A stretch of 18,570 bases of DNA, from positions 1 through 18,570 of the forward strand of contig CANRGF010000008.1 of NCBI GenBank assembly GCA_947630075.1, read 5' to 3'. Positions 1-6,360 of this stretch are shown here, piece after piece. This stretch comes from an uncultured Clostridia bacterium (GTDB taxonomy: Bacteria > Bacillota > Clostridia > Christensenellales > UBA1242). Below the pieces are notes generated by a model. That model saw nothing but the letters and a program-made list of their open reading frames with translations, had not been told where the DNA came from and did no database searches. The translations under genes were made by a program, and so were the position numbers. Within the stretch, counting starts at the first letter, position 1. Every line of letters begins with the position of its first letter.

Positions 1-2
1 TT

Positions 3-380
3 TTAGAATTAAAAGCACAACAAGAACAAAACAGTTTTACAGAAAATTACACTTTTTCAAATGAAGAATATATTGCTCTGAAAGACGATGGCACAAGACT
101 AAATTACAACACTTTAAGCCGAAATTTAAGATATGTTGGTAGAGATAACAAACTGCCACAAATCTTGCTTTCTGGGCTATCCTGCTCGCTTGACGAGTTT
201 ATATGCGATAAAGCACGTGACTATGATTATTATCGTGCTTGGACAAGATTTGATTTAAAACACAAAAAACTAAAAAATATTTATTCCGACCTAAACCTTA
301 AACGCAACAAAAAGTTTTTGACAAGCCTTAATGACTTACTTGAAATTGCAAATCAACGCCATAGGGATATGGAGATGTGA
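3..380 (+). CDS. Unknown protein, 5'-truncated by the window edge
   Basis: This reading frame is open from the left edge of the window to a TGA at 378-380. Only the C-terminal ~125 residues are visible and the true start lies outside. The visible part is polar, Lys/Asn/Asp-rich and probably helical, with no signal peptide or membrane segment. I do not recognise a family. The stop sits 9 bases before the ATG of the excisionase-like gene, whose SD overlaps this stop, so the two are probably co-transcribed and translationally coupled. That points to a gene of the same integrative element. Internal TTG or ATG codons could act as starts, but the uninterrupted upstream frame favours a longer gene. 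Confidence 0.6.
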   Translation, partial: LELKAQQEQNSFTENYTFSNEEYIALKDDGTRLNYNTLSRNLRYVGRDNKLPQILLSGLSCSLDEFICDKARDYDYYRAWTRFDLKHKKLKNIYSDLNLKRNKKFLTSLNDLLEIANQRHRDMEM

Positions 381-388
381 GGTGCAAT

Positions 389-598
389 ATGGACATTAAG
401 GAATTAAGCGAGATTATGTTTAAGGATTTTCCAGATTGTGTCGATGTTCATCAGCTTGGGCAAATGCTTGGAATTAAACGAACAAAAACTTACGAACTTT
501 TGCAAAACGGAACAATCAAATCTTTGAAAATTGGTAAAGACTACAAAATTCCAAAATACAATGTGATTGCTTATTTGATTGGAGGCGAACAACTATGA
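389..598 (+). CDS. Excisionase-like MerR/HTH_17-type DNA-binding protein
   Basis: This is a 69-residue protein. Residues ~18-65 form a winged-helix domain of the excisionase/HTH_17 type: 'DVHQLGQMLGIKRTKTYELL' followed by 'GTIKSLKIGKDYKIPKYNVI'. That is the usual helix-turn-helix plus a beta-wing that reads 'K.G..Y.IP...V..YL'. Such proteins act as recombination directionality factors, or as regulators, of adjacent tyrosine integrases. I chose the ATG at 389 because GAGGTG lies four bases upstream. An in-frame GTG at 377 would add four residues. The stop overlaps the integrase ATG (ATGA at 595-598), so xis and int form one translationally coupled unit. The family call is good; the excision role is inferred from position. 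Confidence 0.8.
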   Translation: MDIKELSEIMFKDFPDCVDVHQLGQMLGIKRTKTYELLQNGTIKSLKIGKDYKIPKYNVIAYLIGGEQL

Positions 599-1881
599 CA
601 GGAAGTTTAAAAATAAAAAATGGCGTATATTACGCCGTTATAAACTATAAAGACAACTATGGCAAATACAAACAAAAATGGATTTCAACAGGCCTTAAAG
701 AACGAGGCAACAAAAAGGAAGCCCAAAAGTTTTTAAAAGAACAATTAGATAAATTTAATCTCAATGAAATTTATGAGCAAACGCCAGAGCCACAAATCAA
801 CAATGATATTGTATTTGTGGATTATATTGCACAATATGTCGAGGACAAAAAGGAAGAACTGTCGCCAGCGGTATATTATAGTTATTGCAATCAAGTTAAA
901 GTTTTGACAAAGTTTTTCGGTGATAAGTTAAAACTAAAAGATGTGACCTATCATCATTTGTTGGATTTTTATGATTATCTTAAAAAAGAACGAGGCAACA
1001 AAAATATCACAATCAAACACCACGCCACTTTGCTGTCGCCCGCATTACGAAAAGCATATAGAGATAATTTGATAGCAAAAAATCCTTACGAGTTTATGCC
1101 ACACATTAAAAGAGAAAAATCGAGAATGAATTTCTACAACAAAGACGAATTGGACACTTTGTTTAAAGTGACTGATAAAACTTCTTTAAAACTTGTTGTG
1201 CGTGTGGCTGCGTTTTATGGATTTAGGCGAAGCGAGTTGATTGGCTTAAAATGGGACGCGATTGATTTTGAAAATAAAATGATAACAATAAAACACAAAG
1301 TTTTAAATGTCGATGGTGTTTTCTATTTGTCGGATACATTAAAAACGCAAGCAAGCAACCGGACTTTGCCACTGCTGCCAGAGATTGAACAAATGTTTAT
1401 TGAAAGGAAAAACGAAATTGAACACAACAAACAAGTTTTTGGTAAAAGTTATAACTACAAATATGCTGACTATGTTTTTGTTGACGATATTGGAGATTTG
1501 ATAGATCCAAATTATGTCACGCGAAAGTTTGGCGAAATATTAAAGGCAAACAATTTAAAGCACATTAGATTTCACGATTTAAGACATTCTTGTGCAAGTT
1601 TGCTTGTTGCGAGCAAAGTGCCAATGAAAAACATACAAGAATGGCTTGGGCATTCAAACTTCAATACAACTGCCGATGTATATTCCCATTTGGACTATAC
1701 CGCAAAATACGAAAGTGCAAACGCCATAAGCAATGCTCTTACAAACACAATAGAAAAGCAAGCAGAAGAAGAAAACGATGAAATGCTTGATGATGAAATT
1801 GCCGAACTTGAACAAAAACTTGAAGAAAAGCGAAAAGAACAAGAACGAAGGAAACGCAAGAAAATGGATTTTGAAATGTAA
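595..1881 (+). CDS. int: Tyrosine-family site-specific integrase
   Basis: This 428-residue recombinase should integrate and excise the element whose end lies here. Residues ~1-50 resemble the arm-type DNA-binding domain of ICE and phage integrases. Residues ~70-160 are the SAM-like core-binding domain and ~175-370 the catalytic domain. All expected active-site residues are present: R211 in 'GFRRSE', K250, H327 and R330 in 'HDLRH', H353 in 'LGHSN', and the Y363 nucleophile in 'DVYSHL'. The protein therefore looks active. The ~65 residues after Y363 form a very charged Glu/Lys/Arg tail that is probably coiled coil and longer than usual. The start overlaps the stop of the excisionase-like gene, with GGAGG nine bases upstream. 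The gene reads towards the 3' end of tRNA-Arg, the classic geometry for a tRNA-targeting element. Confidence 0.95.
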   Translation: MTGSLKIKNGVYYAVINYKDNYGKYKQKWISTGLKERGNKKEAQKFLKEQLDKFNLNEIYEQTPEPQINNDIVFVDYIAQYVEDKKEELSPAVYYSYCNQVKVLTKFFGDKLKLKDVTYHHLLDFYDYLKKERGNKNITIKHHATLLSPALRKAYRDNLIAKNPYEFMPHIKREKSRMNFYNKDELDTLFKVTDKTSLKLVVRVAAFYGFRRSELIGLKWDAIDFENKMITIKHKVLNVDGVFYLSDTLKTQASNRTLPLLPEIEQMFIERKNEIEHNKQVFGKSYNYKYADYVFVDDIGDLIDPNYVTRKFGEILKANNLKHIRFHDLRHSCASLLVASKVPMKNIQEWLGHSNFNTTADVYSHLDYTAKYESANAISNALTNTIEKQAEEENDEMLDDEIAELEQKLEEKRKEQERRKRKKMDFEM

Positions 1882-1888
1882 AATCACA

Positions 1889-1912
1889 ATACAACACCAA
1901 ACGATACAACAC
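1889..1912 (+). repeat. Paired 9-bp direct repeat ATACAACAC downstream of int
   Basis: ATACAACAC occurs at 1889-1897 and again at 1904-1912, a period of 15 bases. It starts eight bases after the integrase stop. Position and spacing would suit integrase arm-type binding sites, but that is inference; only the repeat is seen directly. Confidence 0.55.
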
Positions 1913-1948
1913 AGCAAAAACAGAGTATTTTGCAAAAATTTGCCACAA

Positions 1949-1970
1949 ATTCGTAGAAAATTCGTAGAAA
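1949..1970 (+). repeat. Tandem 11-bp direct repeat ATTCGTAGAAA
   Basis: ATTCGTAGAAA is repeated exactly at 1949-1959 and 1960-1970, between the integrase gene and tRNA-Arg. Short repeats in this interval are typical of integrase arm-type or excisionase binding sites. The 11-bp period, about one helical turn, would place bound proteins on the same DNA face. Confidence 0.65.
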
Positions 1971-2016
1971 ACGGCACTTTTTGAGCAAAAATATGTTCAG
2001 TTTTGAAATAACGAAG

Positions 2017-2063
2017 TCGAACCCCTTAATGAGCAATTTGTCATTTTGGGGTTCGATTTTTTT
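2017..2063 (+). terminator. Rho-independent terminator of the xis-int unit
   Basis: A perfect 9-bp stem, TCGAACCCC (2017-2025) with GGGGTTCGA (2048-2056), is followed by seven Ts. AATGA/TCATT can pair further inside the loop. It ends + strand transcription before the oppositely oriented tRNA-Arg. Confidence 0.85.
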
Positions 2064-2068
2064 GTTTT

Positions 2069-2105
2069 GAAAATAAAAATTCAGCGACCAACAAAATCGC
2101 TGAAT
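2069..2105 (-). terminator. Terminator downstream of tRNA-Arg
   Basis: On the - strand, ATTCAGCGA (2105-2097) pairs perfectly with TCGCTGAAT (2087-2079) over 9 bp. A T-rich run follows. It lies ~23 bases past the tRNA 3' end, so it fits as the tRNA-Arg terminator. Confidence 0.75.
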
Positions 2106-2127
2106 GTCCCTAAAAGAAAGGGATTTA

Positions 2128-2202
2128 TGGTGCTCCCGTCAGGATTTGAACCCGAGACCCTCGTTCCGAAGACGAGTGTGATATCCATTTCACTACGGGA
2201 GC
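2128..2202 (-). tRNA. tRNA-Arg(UCG)
   Basis: The cloverleaf folds fully on the - strand. The acceptor is GCTCCCG/CGGGAGC with an encoded CCA, the D-stem is GTGA/TCAC, the anticodon stem is CTCGT/ACGAG, and the T-stem is TCGGG/CCTGA. The anticodon loop CTTCGGA gives anticodon TCG, so it reads CGA and probably other CGN codons. Its 3' end faces the integrase gene, making it the likely integration target. The tRNA remains intact, as expected when an element carries a copy of the 3' segment. Confidence 0.95.
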
Positions 2203-2221
2203 ATAATTGATTATTTTTTGA

Positions 2222-2287
2222 GTGGGATAATCGAACCCACAAAATCTGTTCCGAAGACCATTGTGTTATCCACTACACCATGAGAGC
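2222..2287 (-). pseudogene. Degenerate tRNA-Arg pseudogene
   Basis: Read on the - strand, this begins GCTCTCA and has a good D-arm (GTGT/ACAC). It carries the same anticodon loop CTTCGGA as the intact tRNA-Arg, sharing an exact 11-bp stretch GTCTTCGGAAC. It then has a T-arm GTGGG/CCCAC with an overlong 9-base loop. The anticodon stem pairs poorly, and no 3' acceptor strand or CCA follows the T-arm. It is therefore a tRNA-Arg relic and not a functional tRNA. It lies 20 bases upstream of the intact gene and could be an old duplication or an integration scar. Confidence 0.75.
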
Positions 2288-2379
2288 ATATCGCAGGATG
2301 CCATATAATTGTTCCATTTTATTTCAAATATAAGCCTAGGATTGCCTGCTTTTTTATGTTTTCTTTTTTTTGTATTTGC

Positions 2380-2889
2380 TTATCTTGGCTGCGCGTGTTT
2401 TGCTGCGAACCGCCTAATAATCTCTAGCATTTTCTCAACCTGTTCGGTGGTTTTCGCTGGCAAATTTAACTTCTGTTTGTTAGCCTCATACCATTTTAGC
2501 GTTTCAGTTGGCGAATTTTGCGCAAGGCTAAACGCCCACCAATCGCAAACCATTTCTATCACAAAATTGAGTGGCATCTCTTGCTCGCGATTGAGCCAAT
2601 ATTCTGGGTGGTGCGGATTTTTTGATTTGTGCAATGTTGCCGCCTTTTTAAACTTTTTTATCGCCTCGTCCGTTCTATCCCCAAAAAAATAGTTTGCATA
2701 AGGTTCAAGTTCGTCCTCATCAAATTTTGAATTATCGTGAACCTCTATTTGCTGCTCTATCTCTTTTTGCTGGCTATCCGTCAAATTAAATTCTTTGATA
2801 ATTTCGAGCATGAGCAGGTCGAAAGACATTTTAACATATTTTTTGTGTTTGTAAACATAATTCTTACATTTTTCTATTGCGCTTTCCAT
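2380..2889 (-). CDS. DUF5662 family protein
   Basis: This 169-residue cytosolic protein has no signal or membrane segment. It matches the DUF5662 pattern as I know it: 'EVHDNSKF' at residues 49-56, an 'EPYANYFF' segment, 'LHKSKNPHHPEYW' at 86-98, and 'MVCDWWAFSL' at 113-122. The conserved His and Asp residues (H51, D52, H87, H93, H94, D116) look like a possible metal site, but no reaction is established for the family. Members occur in Firmicutes and in phages, consistent with the mobile-element junction just downstream. The ATG at 2889 has only weak GGGAAAA-type SD sequence before it. The gene stands alone, with T-rich DNA upstream and the tRNA relic downstream. Confidence 0.75.
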   Translation of the reverse strand: MESAIEKCKNYVYKHKKYVKMSFDLLMLEIIKEFNLTDSQQKEIEQQIEVHDNSKFDEDELEPYANYFFGDRTDEAIKKFKKAATLHKSKNPHHPEYWLNREQEMPLNFVIEMVCDWWAFSLAQNSPTETLKWYEANKQKLNLPAKTTEQVEKMLEIIRRFAAKHAQPR

Positions 2890-3128
2890 TTTCCCATTTT
2901 CCCATATTTTTCATTAATTTTTTATCATTTTTATTATTTTTTTGCTAGTTTTAATTATTTTTTTATTGTTTTTTTGTGGAATTTTCTGAACTTTTTATTA
3001 TTTTATCAATTTTTAATATTTTTTATTGTTTTGTAATTAAAACAATTTTAAATTAATTTTTTATTAATTTTTAAAATTTCCTTATTTTTTATTGTTTTTT
3101 TGCGAAATTTTTGCCAATTTTTTAAATT
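2890..3128. other. T-rich low-complexity intergenic stretch, no gene
   Basis: About 240 bases are built almost entirely of T runs broken by A and an occasional G or C on the + strand (A runs on the - strand). It separates the ycxB-like stop from the DUF5662 start. I see no convincing ORF, tRNA or classic terminator. It must hold the DUF5662 promoter, but many equivalent -10-like hexamers prevent a call. Confidence 0.6.
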
Positions 3129-3674
3129 TTAAAATTTTTCTTGCTTTTTTATTTTTAGCCGCTTAAATCGTTCGCCCAAATTTAGAGATAAAGTGTTGTT
3201 TAATTCTTCTATTGTGCCGGCGGTCAAATCGGCCTTGTTCACCACAAGGCACTGCATTCGTGAGATATATAAGAAATATTGCTCCTTAGTTTCAATCACT
3301 TTAAACAAAACGTTATATTTTGCTTGCATAAAATCGTTAAAGTCCTCGCCCTTAATTTGCGAGCAAATAAATCTATCTTCAAAAAATTGAAATTGTTGCT
3401 CTGTTTCATTGCTCATAACCGCCATATTTGGCTTGATAAATTTGCGCATTATAGCATAGATAACCAAATAAAGCGGATAAAATAGCACGCCCAACACGAG
3501 GCAATAAATTGAATACACTAAGTCCTCATGGTCCTCGCCCCAAATCAAACCAATAACGCCAAACAATAGCAAAACGGCACTAAACACTGCAATGATTATA
3601 GACGCAGTTTTAAACGAGCGTTTCTCCACGCTGTTTTGCACTTTTTCATCAAATTTTCCCTTAAACTCAACCAT
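3129..3674 (-). CDS. YcxB-like two-helix membrane protein
   Basis: The protein has 181 residues. Two hydrophobic helices (~24-45 and ~53-76) are followed by a cytosolic C-terminal domain. That domain has the YcxB pattern: 'QFQFFEDRF', then 'KYNVLFKVIETKEQYFLYIS', then 'QCLVVNKADLTAGTIEEL'. Function of the family is unknown; the fold recalls PH-like bacterial domains. AGGAG precedes the ATG. The gene begins 23 bases after the transglutaminase-like gene and is the last gene of the tsaD cluster. Confidence 0.75.
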   Translation of the reverse strand: MVEFKGKFDEKVQNSVEKRSFKTASIIIAVFSAVLLLFGVIGLIWGEDHEDLVYSIYCLVLGVLFYPLYLVIYAIMRKFIKPNMAVMSNETEQQFQFFEDRFICSQIKGEDFNDFMQAKYNVLFKVIETKEQYFLYISRMQCLVVNKADLTAGTIEELNNTLSLNLGERFKRLKIKKQEKF

Positions 3675-3697
3675 AATTTCTCCTATATCTTGATAAA

Positions 3698-4321
3698 TTA
3701 AGCATCTAATTGTTCAGCCATAGTTTCTTCCTGTTGGTTATGCTGCTGTAAAGTCATTTTTTCTTTGAGGTCTAGTCCTCTAAAATAAGGAATAAACACA
3801 TTATATTCCAAATCGTCATACGGCAAAATTATTTTACTAGCATTATAATTTTTCACAATCTTTAAGCAGGTTGGGTCAACCAACACCCATTCACCTTCAT
3901 AATAGCATTCACAAAAAGTGTGCCCCTTATGAATTAATTGTTTCTTACCGCTTTTAAAATCTTTTAGCCAATCGAACTCAACGGTGTGCAGAAATGTGGT
4001 GGGTATTCCAATCTGTCGGGCGAATGTGCAAAATAACAAAACTCTATCGGTGCACCCCGTAACAACCTTACTTTCCCAAATTTCTTGTGCTGTGCGATTA
4101 AATTTATGCTGATCAATAAAATTATCGTCTTTTCCAATTTTAACATTGTGCCTAATCCAAAACATTAAACTTTCAATTTTCGTAATTTGTTGACCTTTTG
4201 AAATTTTATAGTTATAATCGGTCATCACCTTTTGTAAAACAAAATCATCTGCTAAAAATGGCTGAGTTAATGTTCCAGATTTCAAATATTGTTTTGCGTC
4301 TTTTTTAGTTAAACTCTTCAC
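3698..4321 (-). CDS. Transglutaminase-like (papain-fold) protein
   Basis: The protein has 207 residues. The transglutaminase core spans residues ~45-155. It shows the expected Cys-His-Asp triad order: C90 in 'VVTGCTDRVLLFC', H134 in 'KGHTFCECYY', and D149 in 'WVLVDPT'. Such proteins are usually cysteine proteases or amidases, or act on peptides or cell-wall material; the substrate here cannot be told. There is no signal peptide, so a cytosolic site is likely. The start is GTG at 4321. Its SD, AGGAG, overlaps the TAG stop of tsaD, leaving only eight bases between the genes, so translation is probably coupled. The pairing with tsaD is not one I know as functional, and may simply be an operon of convenience. 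Confidence 0.85.
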   Translation of the reverse strand: MKSLTKKDAKQYLKSGTLTQPFLADDFVLQKVMTDYNYKISKGQQITKIESLMFWIRHNVKIGKDDNFIDQHKFNRTAQEIWESKVVTGCTDRVLLFCTFARQIGIPTTFLHTVEFDWLKDFKSGKKQLIHKGHTFCECYYEGEWVLVDPTCLKIVKNYNASKIILPYDDLEYNVFIPYFRGLDLKEKMTLQQHNQQEETMAEQLDA

Positions 4322-4329
4322 ATTTTCTC

Positions 4330-5325
4330 CTATAAACTCAGGCTTGGGTTTGGCGCGAGAGTGAGGTCGGCAATGCCAATGCTTGCCTTATATTGATAGT
4401 ATGCTGCGCTGCCTATCATCGCTGCGTTGTCCGTGCAATATTGCATGTCTGGCACAAAGCATTCCACACCATTTTCTTTAGCCAACTTTGTTAGTTTAGC
4501 TCGCAATTCTCGATTGGCACTCACACCACCCGCGATAACCACTTTTTTAATTTTAAAATTTTTGCAAGCCTTTATTGCCTTCTCAGCCAACTCATCAACT
4601 GCACACTTTTGAAAACTTGCGCAAATGTCATTTATTGGCAATGTTTCCCCGCGCTGCTGCAGTTTGTGAATATAGTTTATAACTGCAGTTTTCTTGCCAC
4701 TAAAACTAAAATTATATCCTAGATTATCCGGTTTGGTGAACACAATGTTTGCCTTGCCGTCTAGTGCACATTTATCCACTTTTGGGCCACCCGGATAGCC
4801 AAGACCAAGCACGCGCGCCACTTTATCATAGCATTCACCCACCGCATCATCAAGCGTGTTGCCAATAATTTCGTGATGATTATAATCTTTTACCTTAATT
4901 ATTGCAGTGTGCCCACCACTTACAAGCAGGCAGATAAAAGGCGGCTCTAAATTTTTATATGTCAAATAATTGCTTGCTATGTGCCCATAAATATGGTTGA
5001 CCGCAATGAGTGGCAATTTTAGAGCATAAGCAAGCCCCTTTGCATAACTCACACCCACCAAAAGTGAACCAATAAGCCCAGCACCATAAGTAACCGCAAT
5101 GGCGTCAATATCTGCAAATGTGCAGTTTGCCTCTTTAAGAGCGAGCGCCACCACATTGCTTATGGCAGTTATGTGATTGCGGCTTGCCACTTCGGGCACA
5201 ACTCCGCCAAAGCGAGTGTGAATGTCTATCTGGCTTGAAACAATGTTTGAAAAACACACTCTGCCGTCTTCCACCACAGCACAGCTTGTTTCATCACAAC
5301 TTGATTCAATAGCCAAAATTTTCAT
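4330..5325 (-). CDS. tsaD: tRNA N6-adenosine threonylcarbamoyltransferase TsaD
   Basis: TsaD transfers the threonylcarbamoyl group to A37 of ANN-decoding tRNAs, working with TsaB, TsaE and TsaC elsewhere in the genome. The 331-residue product has the usual length and the N-terminus 'MKILAIESSCDETSCAVV'. The metal-binding 'VNHIYGH' has H111 and H115. 'SGGHTAI', 'GYPGGP', 'AGGVSANRELR' and a C-terminal 'YCTDNAAMIG' are also present. The frame stays open 93 bases upstream into the AbiJ-like gene, but the conserved N-terminus fixes the start at 5325. There is no SD before this ATG. Instead a TATAAT box ends seven bases upstream, implying a leaderless transcript. The downstream transglutaminase-like and YcxB-like genes follow as one cluster. 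Confidence 0.97.
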   Translation of the reverse strand: MKILAIESSCDETSCAVVEDGRVCFSNIVSSQIDIHTRFGGVVPEVASRNHITAISNVVALALKEANCTFADIDAIAVTYGAGLIGSLLVGVSYAKGLAYALKLPLIAVNHIYGHIASNYLTYKNLEPPFICLLVSGGHTAIIKVKDYNHHEIIGNTLDDAVGECYDKVARVLGLGYPGGPKVDKCALDGKANIVFTKPDNLGYNFSFSGKKTAVINYIHKLQQRGETLPINDICASFQKCAVDELAEKAIKACKNFKIKKVVIAGGVSANRELRAKLTKLAKENGVECFVPDMQYCTDNAAMIGSAAYYQYKASIGIADLTLAPNPSLSL

Positions 5326-5360
5326 ATTTCTATTATACAACAACGCAAAACATTTTGCAA
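5326..5360 (-). promoter_or_regulatory. tsaD promoter, predicted leaderless
   Basis: On the - strand TTGCAA (5360-5355) is followed by a 17-base spacer and a perfect TATAAT (5337-5332). Only six bases then separate the -10 box from the ATG, so transcription should begin at or within two bases of the start codon. An imperfect inverted repeat GCAAAA..TTTTGC fills part of the promoter. Confidence 0.65.
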
Positions 5361-5392
5361 GGATAATTTTTATTGTTTCAATCGATAAATCT

Positions 5393-6238
5393 CTATTGTT
5401 GTTTGTGATAGTTTTCAACCAAATAATTCACAAAAGCACTGCAAGCAATCAGCATAAATTTAGCTTCGGCAAAAGTGCTATCCGCCCCGCCAATATTGCC
5501 CGAATGCCTTATGCCATTTGCGTCCGAAGTGTAGCCATAAAGTTTTTGAAAAGCCTCTCCTAAAGACCCATGTATTTTTACGCCATTATCTTTCAGTTTT
5601 TTTAGTGCACTACCAAGTGTTGTTTTTTCGCCAACAATAATTGAACACATCGATTCAACCGCCATAATACTCTCTTTTATAACATTTTCATAGTCCGCTT
5701 TCTCCCGGTTAGATAAAATATTAACCGCCTTGCCGATATGCTCACCCACCGATTTGAAAGGGACTTCTTCCGCACTTCTCACTTCGTCTATTTCATTTTG
5801 ATTGGTGATAGGCACAATATCTCCACCAATCATCCTAAAACCAGACAAATTTCTCTCCAACTTTATGTTTATTTCTTCTTCGTAGTCTTTGCTTTTCAGC
5901 ACTTTCGCCACATATTCCACCATGTCATAAACTCTTAACCAATCAAAATCTTTATAATATCCATCAATGTTTATTTTTATTAAATTGAGTGAAGAATTTC
6001 TTAAATTGCGTATCGGCAAAAACAAAAAGTCCTCATAAAAATTCTCAATTAATTGAATGTTTCTGCAATAAGATAGTTGATTTGAACTATAAGTTTCTTT
6101 AGAAGAATAAGAAAGATAAAATACTTTATCAAAAAAATATCTTTGCATTGTGTTCCACAAATCATTTTTTAGTTTTGCGTCCATGCCATTGGATTGCAAA
6201 ATTGTTTTGTCCTTATGTAAAAACCTATCTGAAAACAT
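5393..6238 (-). CDS. AbiJ_NTD4-type abortive-infection family protein
   Basis: The protein has 281 residues. The N-terminal ~135 residues begin 'MFSDR' and continue 'TILQSNGMDAKLKNDLWN', the pattern of AbiJ N-terminal domain 4. The C-terminal half (~155-275) carries 'YENVIKESIMAVES', 'TLGSALKKL', 'FQKLYGYTSDANGIRHS' and 'AKFMLIACSAFVNYL'. This is the typical helical domain attached to that family, with a conserved Arg-His pair (R244, H245) that could be catalytic in a HEPN-like RNase. AbiJ-type proteins are linked to phage defence. Activity here is inference from family, and no toxin-antitoxin partner gene is adjacent. GGAGG lies six bases upstream of the ATG. Its end overlaps only the spurious upstream extension of tsaD. 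Confidence 0.8.
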   Translation of the reverse strand: MFSDRFLHKDKTILQSNGMDAKLKNDLWNTMQRYFFDKVFYLSYSSKETYSSNQLSYCRNIQLIENFYEDFLFLPIRNLRNSSLNLIKINIDGYYKDFDWLRVYDMVEYVAKVLKSKDYEEEINIKLERNLSGFRMIGGDIVPITNQNEIDEVRSAEEVPFKSVGEHIGKAVNILSNREKADYENVIKESIMAVESMCSIIVGEKTTLGSALKKLKDNGVKIHGSLGEAFQKLYGYTSDANGIRHSGNIGGADSTFAEAKFMLIACSAFVNYLVENYHKQQ

Positions 6239-6273
6239 ATCTAACCTCCGTAAATGCGTTATTTTTATTGAAG

Positions 6274-6282
6274 ATTATAACA
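6274..6282 (-). promoter_or_regulatory. Extended -10 promoter of the AbiJ-like gene
   Basis: On the - strand TGT-TATAAT (6282-6274) is a perfect extended -10 element. It lies ~36 bases before the ATG and upstream of the GGAGG SD. No good -35 hexamer is seen, as is common with extended -10 promoters. Confidence 0.55.
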
Positions 6283-6330
6283 CAAATTCGCCACAGCTAA
6301 AAGCATTTTTCACAAACAAAATAATGTTTA

Positions 6331-6360
6331 AAACAAAAAAGGGGCAAGAAATCTTGCTCC
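6331..6360 (-). terminator. Terminator of the spoIIIE-type gene
   Basis: GGAGCAAG pairs with CTTGCCCC across a four-base loop, with one A-C mismatch. It is followed by TTTTTTG on the - strand. The first G of the stem is the last base of the TAG stop codon. Confidence 0.75.

Noticed and set aside
3..380. Possible second tyrosine-recombinase fragment ('DDGTRLNYNTLSRNLRYVG' resembles the region before HDLRH).
   Set aside because: No HxxRH, no LGH and no catalytic Tyr follow in any frame; the likeness is too short to support a call.
5326..5418. N-terminal extension of TsaD by 31 residues to an ATG at 5418.
   Set aside because: It overlaps the end of the AbiJ-like gene, runs through the promoter, and TsaD proteins begin at MKILAIESSCDET.
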